Position numbers and translations under genes: made by a program. The notes beneath the pieces are model-generated. The model worked only from the letters and a program-made list of their open reading frames with translations, was not told the DNA's origin and did no database searches. From Photorhabdus caribbeanensis (lineage in GTDB: Bacteria; Pseudomonadota; Gammaproteobacteria; Enterobacterales; Enterobacteriaceae), in contig NZ_RCWB01000014.1 in the NCBI RefSeq assembly GCF_018448885.1, positions 52,128 through 116,127 on the forward strand: DNA of 64,000 nt, in the 5' to 3' direction. This document shows, in pieces, positions 1-9,274 of this stretch. Every line of letters begins with the position of its first letter. The first letter of the stretch is position 1.

Positions 1-2
1 AT

Positions 3-764
3 GGCGCCGGTCATAATCCACTTATTATCTCAAAAGATGCAGATATTAATCTGGCCGTTGAAAGTGCAAAACGAGTTGTTCTTTACAATCAAGGGCAGGA
101 TTGTGCTGGTCCAAACGCCATATTAGTACACAATGAGATATACGATTTATTCAAGCAACGATTAATCTCTGATTTGAAGAAGATTGAAGATAGAGTCGGG
201 CCTTATAATGACTATAAGAATATCGTCGGTCCCAATAGCGATATCGATCACAGTATAAAAATTGCCTCAGTATTTAAAGCAAATAGACCTTATTGCACCT
301 ATGGAGGAGAAGTTAATCCCATTAATGGCATGATAAAACCGACGGTTTTCGAGAAAGAATTATCGTTGGGCGGCAATTATAAAGAATTTTTTGCTCCTGT
401 TTTCTTCTTACAAAGATATTATCAGGATCAAGATCTAATCCATTATTTTTCTGATCCTTTGTATTCTGCTAATGCCATGTATATATCTTTGTTTGGCACC
501 AGTGACTATATCCATCATCAACTCAGTGAACGCCTTCACCTGCCAGATAGTATTCTTAATAATACTGACTTACATCTGGAAGAACACGGTTATCTTCCCT
601 ATGGTGGTCAAGGCCCGGCGGCTTCATGCCTTTGGTATGAAGGTAATCGGATTAACGGCAGTACGTTGCCACAGCGTGATATATACCACTATTTAATTGA
701 ACCTTTTGATCCCCTTCCCACACCAAAGGGTAAAAAACGCCACTGCGTTCAAGCTGGAATTTAA
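3..764 (+). CDS. Aldehyde dehydrogenase-like protein, 3' part only
   Basis: The reading frame is open from the window edge, so the start lies upstream. The visible 253 residues begin with GHNPLIISKDADINLAVESA and then NQGQDCAGPNA. These are the NAD-binding-face and catalytic-cysteine segments of the aldehyde dehydrogenase superfamily, with the nucleophile Cys in GQDC. A TTG at 174 would give a shorter ORF but would remove the catalytic cysteine, so it is rejected as a start. The C-terminal part is atypical. Where ordinary members have a GGxGxSGxGRE loop, this one reads YGGQGPAAS followed by a divergent tail ending in KKRHCVQAGI. Substrate cannot be told from the sequence. The next gene (rdgC) is 218 bp downstream and unrelated. 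Confidence 0.75.
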   Translation, partial: GAGHNPLIISKDADINLAVESAKRVVLYNQGQDCAGPNAILVHNEIYDLFKQRLISDLKKIEDRVGPYNDYKNIVGPNSDIDHSIKIASVFKANRPYCTYGGEVNPINGMIKPTVFEKELSLGGNYKEFFAPVFFLQRYYQDQDLIHYFSDPLYSANAMYISLFGTSDYIHHQLSERLHLPDSILNNTDLHLEEHGYLPYGGQGPAASCLWYEGNRINGSTLPQRDIYHYLIEPFDPLPTPKGKKRHCVQAGI

Positions 765-982
765 ACTACTCCGGTAAGTCCTCACTTCAACGGATGACCT
801 GACAGCGCCGTACTTTCCACAAATAAGCACGGCGTGTCTTAGCTAGCGCTTAATATAATCACGAAACCATCAATCAAGATAATTGACACAATATACTAGG
901 GCTTATCCCTGTGATTCGCTATCATGCTACCTTATGTTGGTCATGCTCACCGATTCATTGAGCAAAAATATGGGGTAATTTT

Positions 983-1894
983 ATGTTGTGGTTCAAAAAT
1001 TTAATGATTTACCGTTTAAACCGGGAAATTTCACTTTCTGCGGATGAACTGGAAAAACAATTGAGTCCGTTAGCATTCACCCCATGTGGTAGCCAAGATA
1101 TGGCGAAAACAGGTTGGGTGCCGCCAATGGGTTCACACAGTGACGCCTTCACCCATGCCGCGAATAATCAAATTCTGATTTGCGCCCGTAAAGAAGAAAA
1201 GATGTTGCCTTCACCCGTTATCAAACAAGCACTCCAGGCAAAAATTGAAAAACTGGAAGGAGAACAACATCGCAAACTTAAAAAAACAGAGAAAGACTCT
1301 CTGAAAGATGAAATATTGCATACTCTGCTACCACGGGCATTTAGCCGATTCAGCCAAACTTATATTTGGATCGATATCGCCAATAATCTGATCGTTGTTG
1401 ACGCTGCCAGTGCTAAACGGGCCGAAGATAATTTGGCATTATTGAGAAAAAGCCTGGGTTCTTTACCTGTTGTTCCCCTGACATTTAAAGATCCAATAGA
1501 ATTAACCCTGACAGAATGGGTGCGTTCCGGTGATTTACCGACAGGTTTTGCTTTAATGGATGAAGCTGAATTAAAAGCTATTCTGGAAGAAGGCGGCGTG
1601 ATCCGTTGTAAAAAACAAGATTTGGTTTCTGACGAAATCGCCACCCATATAGAAGCTGGCAAATGCGTCACTAAACTAGCGCTCGATTGGGAAGAACGTA
1701 TTCAATTTATGCTGTCCGATGATGGCGCTTTCAAACGCATAAAATTCAGTGATACTCTGCGTGAACAAAATGATGACATTGATCGGGAAGATTTTGCCCA
1801 ACGGTTTGATGCTGACTTTATTCTAATGACCGGCGAATTAAGTGCATTGATTAAAAGCACCATTGAAGCACTAGGCGGCGAAGCAGAAAAATAA
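983..1894 (+). CDS. rdgC: Recombination-associated protein RdgC
   Basis: This 303-residue protein begins [18 protein letters not shown] and matches the length and layout of RdgC across enterobacteria. RdgC is a ring-shaped, nucleoid-associated DNA-binding protein that restrains RecA loading and becomes important in replication-restart mutants. Visible hallmarks are the N-terminal FKN...YRL segment, the GW(V/T)PP...D motif near residues 45-55, the [16 protein letters not shown] basic helix, and a conserved acidic C-terminal half. The start has a purine-rich SD (ATGGGGT) 8 nt upstream. It appears monocistronic: a 10-bp hairpin follows the stop and the gene before it belongs to another family. 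Nothing odd was seen. Confidence 0.97.
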   Translation: MLWFKNLMIYRLNREISLSADELEKQLSPLAFTPCGSQDMAKTGWVPPMGSHSDAFTHAANNQILICARKEEKMLPSPVIKQALQAKIEKLEGEQHRKLKKTEKDSLKDEILHTLLPRAFSRFSQTYIWIDIANNLIVVDAASAKRAEDNLALLRKSLGSLPVVPLTFKDPIELTLTEWVRSGDLPTGFALMDEAELKAILEEGGVIRCKKQDLVSDEIATHIEAGKCVTKLALDWEERIQFMLSDDGAFKRIKFSDTLREQNDDIDREDFAQRFDADFILMTGELSALIKSTIEALGGEAEK

Positions 1895-1916
1895 CCTCAA
1901 CCTTTAATGCTATTTG

Positions 1917-1942
1917 CCGCTTTGAACTATTTTTCAAAGCGG
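1917..1942 (+). terminator. Hairpin after rdgC
   Basis: There is a perfect 10-bp stem, CCGCTTTGAA at 1917-1926 pairing with TTCAAAGCGG at 1933-1942, followed by TATTTTAT. It lies 23 nt after the rdgC stop and is a probable intrinsic terminator, although the T tract is weak. Confidence 0.7.
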
Positions 1943-1949
1943 TATTTTA

Positions 1950-2585
1950 TGCCTTCCTCAATTCAAGGCCAGATATTTTTTAAAAAGATCCCCTTTTCAT
2001 ACTACCAGCAATATCTTCTTTAATTTACTCTGAAAAAATCATTTGGAGAACAATCAATTCAAAATTGGAAAGTAAGCCATCGCACTAATCAACGAAATAA
2101 AGGAAGCACGTAACGTTATTTCAGCAAAAAACGCCATCCATCCTAGTACAATACGAAGCTACCGCAAAAATTAACCTTTATCAGCTAAGATCTATGTTCC
2201 CATGCCAAGCGTATATCCTCCATAACTCCATATTGATTTATCCGTTTAACCACGCTTATCTCTATAAAAAATTATAGTAAACAATATTATTAAATGTAAC
2301 ATGCAACTAAAGTTATATTATTCACCGATAATTTATCAAAAGTAGTTTTTTTAATTGTTATTAAAATATATACAACAATTTTAATTTTTTTATGGCAATA
2401 TTGTTTTGACAATAAACAAACTTTAATATAAAAATAAATAATTACATGAAGTTACATTACTATTATATATCGAAATACAACTCTCATTTTAGTCAAAAAC
2501 GTCTTAATTCTCCCTCATCTAACACAGGCAGGATATCTTGACGAAAAACTTGAGTTTATCCTCAATCTGACACAGGTAAAAACAG
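1950..2585. other. Long AT-rich intergenic region
   Basis: No gene or RNA is supported in this 640-bp stretch. Its second half is extremely AT-rich. Just before the methyltransferase gene there is an imperfect direct repeat, CCTCATCTAACACAGGCA at 2513-2530 and CCTCAATCTGACACAGGT at 2560-2577. The copies are about 47 bp apart, and the second overlaps the ribosome-binding region of the next gene. Confidence 0.5.
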
Positions 2586-3437
2586 ATGAATAAAAAATTT
2601 CATGAGGCAAATCGTTTATCGTGGAATGCCGCTACTGTTGCCCATAATAGTCATAAAGGTGATCAAGCCGCTTTTTTCAGGCAAGGCGGCAACACACTCT
2701 ATCCAGAGGAACTATCACTACTAGGTGATATAAAAGATCTAAATATCTTACACCTGCAATGTAATTCTGGTCAGGATACTTTAAGTCTGGTGAAATATGG
2801 CGCCAATGTAACTGGGGTTGATATTTCTGATGAAGCAATTAATTTCGCCCGTCAGCTATCCAGCGATAGTGGCATTCCGGCCCTATTCCACCGAGCTGAT
2901 ATTTTTGATTGGATGGAACAAGCCATTACAGAAAATTTGAAATTTGATCGGATTTTCTGTTCTTATGGTGTATTAGTTTGGATTTCTGACCTAAAAAACT
3001 GGGCCCGACTTATTTCACAATTATTAACACCAGAGGGAAAATTTGTATTGATTGAATTTCATCCGTTCTCCCTCTATTTTAATGCTCAATGGAAGCCTCA
3101 TTATGACTATTTCAGGGAAGGCGCAGTCATTGATGAAGGCGGAGTTCACGATTATGTCGCTAAATCCGTCGAAACCCTCTATCCAGGTGAAGTGATAGAA
3201 GAAGGTGTTAAAGATTTCCAGAACCCTCACTATACTTATGAATTTTACTGGGGAATCAATGAAGTACTCAATGCTCTGATACAAGCAGGATTACGAATTG
3301 AACAGTTCAATGAATACCCTTACTCAAATGGATGGAGTGGATTTGAAGGCATGCGTAATATCGGTGGCGGAAAAATGGTACAGCCGGAAGGAATGCCTCG
3401 TATGCCATTAATGTATGGTGTGCTGGCAGGGAAATAA
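2586..3437 (+). CDS. Class I SAM-dependent methyltransferase
   Basis: A 283-residue cytosolic protein. SAM-binding motif I reads ILHLQCNSGQDTLSL (about residues 54-68). It is followed by an acidic motif II (VTGVDISDEAINFAR), a motif with D of HRADIFDW, and motif IV/post-IV (FDRIFCSYGVLVWI, LLTPEGKFVLIEFHP). This is the Rossmann-fold class I methyltransferase pattern of the UbiE/Methyltransf_11 type. The C-terminal half (HYTYEFYWGINEVLNALIQAGL) fits the family's substrate cap. No neighbouring biosynthetic gene indicates the substrate: rdgC lies upstream and a toxin-antitoxin remnant downstream. It is probably transcribed alone from the long AT-rich upstream region. The family is secure but the role is unknown. 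Confidence 0.85.
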   Translation: MNKKFHEANRLSWNAATVAHNSHKGDQAAFFRQGGNTLYPEELSLLGDIKDLNILHLQCNSGQDTLSLVKYGANVTGVDISDEAINFARQLSSDSGIPALFHRADIFDWMEQAITENLKFDRIFCSYGVLVWISDLKNWARLISQLLTPEGKFVLIEFHPFSLYFNAQWKPHYDYFREGAVIDEGGVHDYVAKSVETLYPGEVIEEGVKDFQNPHYTYEFYWGINEVLNALIQAGLRIEQFNEYPYSNGWSGFEGMRNIGGGKMVQPEGMPRMPLMYGVLAGK

Positions 3438-3456
3438 TCAGACAACCCTCGTAACA

Positions 3457-3494
3457 ATCGCCAGTCTGTTGCTCAGTATCACCTTACTGGCGAT
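3457..3494 (+). terminator. Hairpin after the methyltransferase gene
   Basis: A 9-bp perfect stem, ATCGCCAGT (3457-3465) with ACTGGCGAT (3486-3494), encloses a 20-nt loop just after the stop at 3437. The T tract is poor, so termination here is only possible. The remaining sequence to 3712 shows one open stretch (about 3546-3626, encoding LKRVGRNTQLVKREGFWQE) that looks like a gene scrap but was not identified. Confidence 0.4.
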
Positions 3495-3712
3495 AATACC
3501 GACGCATTCCAAAACTAAATAACAGAATTAAAGCTATATTACGTGATTTAAAACGAGTTGGTCGCAATACCCAGCTCGTCAAGCGAGAGGGTTTCTGGCA
3601 GGAAAGTTTGGAGAGCCGGTGTCCTTAACATGGCGGCAAGCTCCCTCTGGCGAACGGAACTTCATTAAAACAAAGTACCGGATAAAAAATCAGCATTTTG
3701 TCAATAATCTGA

Positions 3713-3732
3713 GAGCAACCACCAGGTTGCTC
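3713..3732. terminator. Hairpin between convergent genes
   Basis: GAGCAACC at 3713-3720 pairs with GGTTGCTC at 3725-3732, with a short loop. It lies 20 bp beyond the stop of the minus-strand antitoxin gene, facing the plus-strand methyltransferase, and could terminate either transcript. Confidence 0.55.
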
Positions 3733-3752
3733 TTACCAGCATGTGAGTGAAT

Positions 3753-4052
3753 TCAACCGGCCTGAAAAACAAATCGTCCGCCTAAAACAGCAGCATAGCG
3801 ATTGAGTGTTCCCAACTGAGGATCAACCTCCCCTCTTTCCAGTCGGCTGATATTCTGTTTCTGGGTTCCCATCCGACAGGCAACATCTTCCTGAGTCATT
3901 TTGCAGGCTTTGCGCGCCAGTTTGAGTTGCTGGACAAGAGCCTTGCGAGCCTGAAGATCATCCCATGCCTCCAGCCCTTCAGTTGTTGCCAGGAGCTCTG
4001 CCTTAACATCAGACAGCGTAACGAAATCGTAATCATCACTGTTCATTTTCAT
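3753..4052 (-). CDS. XRE-family antitoxin (HigA-like) of a Gp49/HigB-type module
   Basis: A 99-residue DNA-binding protein. The C-terminal two-thirds is a Cro/C1-type helix-turn-helix: KMTQEDVACRMGTQKQNISR, then LERGEVDPQLGTLNRYAAVLGG. The N-terminal VTLSDVKAELLATTEGLEAWDD segment is the usual dimer/toxin-contact region of HigA-like antitoxins. Its ATG overlaps the original stop codon of the toxin gene (ATGA at 4052-4049), the normal toxin-first operon order. The toxin partner now carries a premature stop, so this antitoxin may survive alone as an autoregulator or as a defence against related toxins. Confidence 0.85.
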   Translation of the reverse strand: MKMNSDDYDFVTLSDVKAELLATTEGLEAWDDLQARKALVQQLKLARKACKMTQEDVACRMGTQKQNISRLERGEVDPQLGTLNRYAAVLGGRFVFQAG

Positions 4053-4378
4053 TCCAGCATCCTCTTTACCACTTTCATTCGTTCCCGGGACAGTTCCAGT
4101 GACGTTTTAGGTGTCTTCTGGGTCTTTTTCTGCAAAACATGTACTACAAAAATTTATCTGCCCGTATGAAAGAAGAAAAATCCACGAGCAATACCTTCAC
4201 GGGCACTCACTCTCAACTCTTTCAGTCCATTGCCTACATCCCTCACTCTTGGTTCCCTGAGCTCCGGTCCTGAATTTTCGAGTTCCTCCATTGCATCAAC
4301 AAGCGCGACCTGTAACCCTACAGGAAGTCTTCCTAACTCCTTACGGGCGGCGCCAATTACCGTTACGGTAAATTTCAT
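4049..4378 (-). pseudogene. Gp49/HigB-like toxin interrupted by an in-frame stop
   Basis: From ATG 4378 the frame encodes a RelE/ParE-fold toxin of the phage-derived Gp49 (HigB) family. It starts MKFTVTVIGAARKELGRLP and has the core GLKELRVSAREGIARGFFFF. After HTGR a TAA codon (4156-4154) stops translation at 74 residues. Beyond it the same frame continues without shift for 34 more residues (IFVVHVLQKKTQKTP...KRMLE) and ends in TGA at 4049, overlapping the antitoxin start. KKTQKTP is the conserved C-terminal motif of the family. A single substitution (for example AAA to TAA) would explain the lesion. The truncated product lacks the last strand and catalytic basic residues, so it is probably inactive. 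Confidence 0.88.
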
Positions 4379-4854
4379 ATCAGCATCCTTGTAATCATAT
4401 ACGATGACTTTACTCTATCAAAACAAAGCAATCAACAATGATTACTTTCAAACATTACTTATCTGATATTCTCCAGTTTGTTTGGTACATAGAGACGTTC
4501 ACGGGCTCAGATAACCTCGGGTGTATCCCGAACAATCTTTTTATCCAGAATAATCTTATAAATTTATTGAATACACGAATTATTAACGCTGAGTAAAGCC
4601 GAATTTAATAATACACCTTAATTTTAGCCGTATTTATTAAATAGTTTAATTCAATAAAATCATAATACATATTAAAAATATATATCACCTTACAACCAAG
4701 CAAAAACAATTACTATTAATTCCGAATCAACCTTATTCCAATAAATTATTCACCATGATTAAACAGGCCCTTATAAGAGCCTGTTTAACTTTACTCTCCA
4801 ATTATTAACGGGAAGAGAAAATAATCCATTCTAATATTTTCTTTGCATATAAAA
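4379..4854. other. AT-rich intergenic region
   Basis: This region holds the promoter side of the toxin-antitoxin module (near 4380-4450) and the 3' flank of the first GH39-like gene. No ORF or RNA gene is supported apart from the hairpin listed separately at 4759-4788. Confidence 0.5.
4759..4788 (-). terminator. Hairpin after the first GH39-like gene
   Basis: TTAAACAGGC (4759-4768) pairs perfectly with GCCTGTTTAA (4779-4788), and CTTA/TAAG extends the stem inside. It lies 66 nt beyond the minus-strand stop. A related hairpin occupies the same place after the second gene copy. Confidence 0.7.
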
Positions 4855-6609
4855 TTAATGATGAATTAGCTCTAATGAATACAATGTTACCGTTGAAGGT
4901 TTCGCACCTTTATCTACCAACGTTAATTTATTATTATCTATAGACACATTAATCTGGTTAGTCACCTCTGGCGGTGTTATTTGTGCCAGCGATCCGCCTT
5001 CTTGAATACGATATGCTTTAACTTTAACTTTCTTGCAGCCTATATGATCAATCACCACGGTAACTCCTTGGTCACTATGAGTATAATCGCGAGTTTTAGG
5101 TCTCAAAAGAGAATCTTCAGGAAGTTGCTGTACCGGATCTTTTTGCAATACCGCATTATTAGATTGAATGGCTGTCGGATCAACACCACCAAACCATTTA
5201 TGCCTACTACAGGTATCCGTTAATTGATCTAATGTTCGGCTGGTATCCAAATAGTATTGTCGATATAAATCCGCCGGAACTGGTGGTACACTACCATCAG
5301 AAAAGCCCTTATCCACTTTATAATTTGCCGCGAGGATATTAATTTTATTACCTAATTTATTTTCGGCCGCCAAAACCGTTAAGCCGGTTGAAAAATCCTT
5401 TTGACCACTTAATATATAAGGGGTTTTTAACATCTTGGCAAAAAGACCAAAAGATTGAGCTGAATAGGTACAGAAATTTCTAACACTTGGGTTGTTAGGA
5501 TTAGGTTGATCGTTAAATAAACCAAAAGATAAACCATCCCCACGATAATAATGAGCCAAGTCAACTTTGGTATATTGCATATAAATCAATGAGGAAGCGA
5601 TATATGCTGCATTTTTAGGACTCTGCACTTTGGTAAATGTATTTCTCGATCCAAAAGGAGTAGAGTTCCACTCAGTACAAATACTCTCAGTCTTAGTAAA
5701 ACCATAAGTATGCAAACTATTCTGAATGGTATTACCCATATCAATAATGTTTTGCGGATCTCCAGTATCAACATATCCATGCCAAGAAAAGAAATCTAAC
5801 GGTACATGGTTATCCCGACAATATCGGAAGAATCCATCGATATAATGTCCTCCTGCATGATTACTAAACGAAATACCTGCACCACCGACTTTAGCATCAG
5901 GATCAACCGCCTTAATGACTCTCACTACTTTTTCATATAATTGATAATACTTTTGTGGATCATCGGTATTCCAGAAAAACAGCAAATCAGGCTCATTCCA
6001 AATCTCCCAATAGCTTATTTTTCTCGGCAATCCAACACAGGCATAGTCTACACCATAACGATTCACCAAAGCTTTAACTAATGCTGCATAAACATCAAAA
6101 TCCTCTGGTATTTCATAACCGCCATCAAGTGAACGCCCAATACGAAAAAAGAGTTGTCGCTCAATATTATCTGGGTTCAGATCTGCTTGATTATTCAGAA
6201 CATCACATAGATAAGCGTCCGTCATTTCATAATTGGCATCTTTTAATGCAAGATTCACATCATGATTTCTCATTCCGATAGCCGCATTAGGAAAAATACT
6301 TCTGACATTTGCAATATCAGCAACAAGCTTTTTAGCCGCGGGTTTCTTCTCCTCCGGCACATTGATAATCATTTGATCTTGATTGTTTTTCCTATCCACC
6401 TGGAAATAATTATCGATATCCCCAATACCAAAGCCGTCATGCAGCCGGACATGTGTCACTCCCATCTGATTAAATTCATTATCTAAATCAGGGAAACCTG
6501 GCGCTATCGATTTAGGAAGACCATTGACGCCATTAACCGCTTTAAGACGCGAGTTATACCCCGCTGATAAATCTCGATGATTTTTATTAAATGAAAAAAC
6601 TTTAGTCAT
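4855..6609 (-). CDS. GH39-like glycoside hydrolase, copy 1
   Basis: A 584-residue protein with a (beta/alpha)8 clan GH-A catalytic domain. YWEIWNEPD places the general acid/base at Glu206, and ICTEWNS places the nucleophile at Glu313. The intervening FFSWHGY is also typical of family 39 (beta-xylosidase / alpha-L-iduronidase type). A C-terminal beta-rich domain (from about residue 420) follows. There is no signal peptide or membrane segment, so the protein acts in the cytoplasm or leaves by a non-Sec route. It is one of two tandem paralogues, and the duplicated unit includes about 380 bp of upstream sequence. The long AT-rich leader suggests tight regulation. The substrate is not deducible; the fold and catalytic residues are clear. 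Confidence 0.82.
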   Translation of the reverse strand: MTKVFSFNKNHRDLSAGYNSRLKAVNGVNGLPKSIAPGFPDLDNEFNQMGVTHVRLHDGFGIGDIDNYFQVDRKNNQDQMIINVPEEKKPAAKKLVADIANVRSIFPNAAIGMRNHDVNLALKDANYEMTDAYLCDVLNNQADLNPDNIERQLFFRIGRSLDGGYEIPEDFDVYAALVKALVNRYGVDYACVGLPRKISYWEIWNEPDLLFFWNTDDPQKYYQLYEKVVRVIKAVDPDAKVGGAGISFSNHAGGHYIDGFFRYCRDNHVPLDFFSWHGYVDTGDPQNIIDMGNTIQNSLHTYGFTKTESICTEWNSTPFGSRNTFTKVQSPKNAAYIASSLIYMQYTKVDLAHYYRGDGLSFGLFNDQPNPNNPSVRNFCTYSAQSFGLFAKMLKTPYILSGQKDFSTGLTVLAAENKLGNKINILAANYKVDKGFSDGSVPPVPADLYRQYYLDTSRTLDQLTDTCSRHKWFGGVDPTAIQSNNAVLQKDPVQQLPEDSLLRPKTRDYTHSDQGVTVVIDHIGCKKVKVKAYRIQEGGSLAQITPPEVTNQINVSIDNNKLTLVDKGAKPSTVTLYSLELIHH

Positions 6610-7141
6610 AATACCCTCTATATTAATTAAGAAATTGTATCCCTATAAACCAAAAACAATATCAAAGAATAAATACATTTATCTGGCAACTCAATAACAA
6701 TAAATGAATGGAAGACCAAGATAATGGTTAAATATCACTTTCAACTACAACTTGAAATTATCCGCTATTACTTTGAATTTATTGCATTAAATAAACAACT
6801 ACATTAACACAATTATTACTGATAATAAAATTGACCCTATGACTTATTTAACCACAGAATCATTAAAAGAGAAAAAATACATATCAATCAAGAGTGATAT
6901 TAATAACAATGATAAAATAGCACACAATAAAATCATGCAGAGAGTAGATTATATTTAAAAATATCGTACAAAAGATCATTAACACATATTAAAAACATAT
7001 TTTTAATCAAAAAAACAACCTTAACAAACCATCACCAAATATAAAAAACCATATAATTCAATTAATTGATATAAAAAAGGCTCTTAATAAGAGCCTGTCA
7101 GATTAAAATAATTTACTATAATATTTTCATTGCATATAAAA
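6610..7141. other. Intergenic region between GH39-like copies
   Basis: This 530-bp stretch has no gene. Its right half (6610 to about 6990) is the promoter region of copy 1 and aligns with 8891 to about 9265 upstream of copy 2. The left part contains the perfect hairpin AGGCTCTTA / TAAGAGCCT (about 7079-7097), which probably terminates copy 2. Confidence 0.6.
7079..7097 (-). terminator. Hairpin after the second GH39-like gene
   Basis: AGGCTCTTA and TAAGAGCCT form a near-continuous palindrome 45 nt beyond the minus-strand stop at 7142. It corresponds in position to the hairpin after copy 1. Confidence 0.65.
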
Positions 7142-8890
7142 TTAATTATTCTCTAGCTCTAATGAATATAATGTTACTGTCGCAGGCTTTGCTCCCTTAT
7201 CCACTAGCGTTAATTTATTATTAGCTATAGACACATTGATCTGGTTAGTCACTTCCGGTGGTGTCATTTGTGCCAGTGATCCACCTTCTTGAATACGGCA
7301 TGCTTTGACTTTAAATTTTTTATAACCTATATGATTAATTACCACGGTAACACCTTGGTCGCTATCAGTATAATCACGATTTTTAGCTCTCAACATATTA
7401 TTACCCGGAAATGGCTTAACAGGTTCATGTTGTACTACCGCGTTATCAACGTGAATGGTTGTCGGATCAACGCCGCCAAACCATTTATTCTTACTCCAGG
7501 TATCCGTTAATTGATTCAGTGATCGGCTAGCATCAAGATAATATTGTTGATATAAATAATCAGGAGCCGCATTACCATCGGCAAGACTCTGATCAACTTT
7601 GTAATTTGCGGCAAGGATATTTATTTTATTACCTTCGGTATTCTCCGCGGCCAAAACGGTCAAACCTGTGGAAAAATCCTTATTACCACTTAAAATATAA
7701 GGTGTTTCGAACATTCTGGCAAACAGGTAAAAGGATTGAGCTGAATAGGTACAGAAGTTTTTAACACTTGGGTTTTTAGGATTTGGCTGGTTGTTAAACA
7801 AACCAAAAGATAAGCCATCTCCCCGATAATAATAAGCTTTGTCAGCTTTTATATATTGCATATAAATAAATGTGGAAGCAATATATGCCGCATTTTTAAT
7901 ACCTTGTACTTTTGTATATGTATTTTTTGTCCCAATAGGACAAGAAGTCCATTCAGTACAAAAACTTTCTGCATCGGTAAAACCATAAGTATGCAAACTT
8001 TTTTGAACCTTATTTCCTAAATCAATAATGTTTTGCGGGTCTCCGGTTTCAACGTATCCATGCCAGGAAAAGAAATCCAATGGTACATTATTATCTCTAC
8101 AATACCGTAAAAACCCATCAAGATAATCTTCTTGTGATCTATCAGCAAACGCAATACCCGCGCCACCGACTTTAACCGAAGGATCAACCGCTTTAATTAT
8201 CCTTGCGATTTTTGCATATAATTCATAATATTTTTTAGGATCATCACTATTCCAGAAAAAAAACAAATCAGGCTCATTCCAAACCTGCCAATAAGTTATT
8301 TTCCCTGGCAAACCGATTCTGGCATAATTTAAAGTATAGCGATTCACTAACGTGCTGACTAATATGGCATAAATATCAAAATCATCGGGTATTTCATAAC
8401 CGCCATCACCGGTACGTCCAATACGAAACATGATTTGCCGCTGAATATTATCTGGATTCAGATCAGCTTTATTATTCATAATGTCGCGCAAATAATCGTC
8501 AGTCATTTTATAATTAGCCTCTTTTAATGCAAGACTAATATCATTATTTCTCATCCCGGCAGCCGCATTGGGAAAAATACTTCTAATATTTGCAATGTCA
8601 GCGAGCAATTTCTTAGCGGCGGGTTTATTTTCTTCTGGTACATTAATAATTATTTGATGTTGATCACTGATTCTATCCGCCTGGAAATAATTATCCATAT
8701 CGCCAATACCAAAACCATCATGAAGCCGAATATGGGTAATTCCCATTTGATTAAATTGATCATCTAAATCAGGAAAACCCGGCAACAAAGATTTAGGCAC
8801 ACCGTTAACACCATTAACCTCTTTAAGCCGTGAATAGTGACCTGCTGATAAATCTCGATGATTTTTATTAAATGAAAAAGTTTTAGTCAC
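7142..8890 (-). CDS. GH39-like glycoside hydrolase, copy 2
   Basis: A 582-residue paralogue of the protein encoded at 4855-6609, collinear over its whole length with most changes conservative. The catalytic pair is kept: YWQVWNEPD (Glu206) and FCTEWTS (Glu313). The Asn after the nucleophile Trp in copy 1 (EWNS) is Thr here (EWTS), and several sites around residues 250-256 differ (SNHAGGHY versus ADRSQEDY). Substrate preference may therefore have diverged. No signal peptide is present. It has its own promoter region and terminator, so the two copies can be expressed independently. A LysR gene ends 384 bp upstream on the same strand and is a possible but unproven regulator. Confidence 0.82.
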   Translation of the reverse strand: MTKTFSFNKNHRDLSAGHYSRLKEVNGVNGVPKSLLPGFPDLDDQFNQMGITHIRLHDGFGIGDMDNYFQADRISDQHQIIINVPEENKPAAKKLLADIANIRSIFPNAAAGMRNNDISLALKEANYKMTDDYLRDIMNNKADLNPDNIQRQIMFRIGRTGDGGYEIPDDFDIYAILVSTLVNRYTLNYARIGLPGKITYWQVWNEPDLFFFWNSDDPKKYYELYAKIARIIKAVDPSVKVGGAGIAFADRSQEDYLDGFLRYCRDNNVPLDFFSWHGYVETGDPQNIIDLGNKVQKSLHTYGFTDAESFCTEWTSCPIGTKNTYTKVQGIKNAAYIASTFIYMQYIKADKAYYYRGDGLSFGLFNNQPNPKNPSVKNFCTYSAQSFYLFARMFETPYILSGNKDFSTGLTVLAAENTEGNKINILAANYKVDQSLADGNAAPDYLYQQYYLDASRSLNQLTDTWSKNKWFGGVDPTTIHVDNAVVQHEPVKPFPGNNMLRAKNRDYTDSDQGVTVVINHIGYKKFKVKACRIQEGGSLAQMTPPEVTNQINVSIANNKLTLVDKGAKPATVTLYSLELENN

Positions 8891-9274
8891 AATAAACCTC
8901 TATATTCATTAAAAAATGACATTGCTATAAATCAAAAATAATATAAAAGAATAAATATATTTCTCTGACAATTCAACAACAATAAATGAACCGAATACTT
9001 AGAGAATAGTTAAATATCATTTTTAGTTGCGCTTTAAAATTACCATCTATTAATTTTAATTTATTACAGCAATCAACAATTACATAGATATAATTATTTT
9101 TGCCAATAATCCAACCTATGATTTATTTAAGAAATAAGCATAAAAGAACATATACTTCAATAAGAAATTTATATTAATAACGATAGTAAAAAAACACCCA
9201 ATAAAATCATATAGTGAGTAAATTATATTAAATAATATCGCATAAAATCATTAATATATATGAGACGGATTCAA
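8891..9274. other. Promoter region of GH39-like copy 2
   Basis: A 384-bp AT-rich gap with no ORF. It is homologous to the region upstream of copy 1. The 3' end of the LysR gene abuts its right side, and no strong terminator hairpin was seen between them. Confidence 0.5.

Larger units (their letters stand above)
4755..9265. repeat. Tandem duplication of a 2.28-kb GH39 gene unit
   Basis: Unit 1 (about 4755-6990) and unit 2 (about 7060-9265) are direct repeats with an offset of 2.27-2.29 kb. Each includes the terminator hairpin, the coding region and about 380 bp of upstream DNA. The AAAATCAT...ATCATTAA segment occurs near 6929-6985 and again near 9203-9258. Divergence in both coding and non-coding parts shows that the duplication is old. 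Confidence 0.8.

Noticed and set aside
174..764. A complete gene starting at TTG 174
   Set aside because: The same frame is open to the window edge and contains upstream aldehyde dehydrogenase motifs including the catalytic cysteine.
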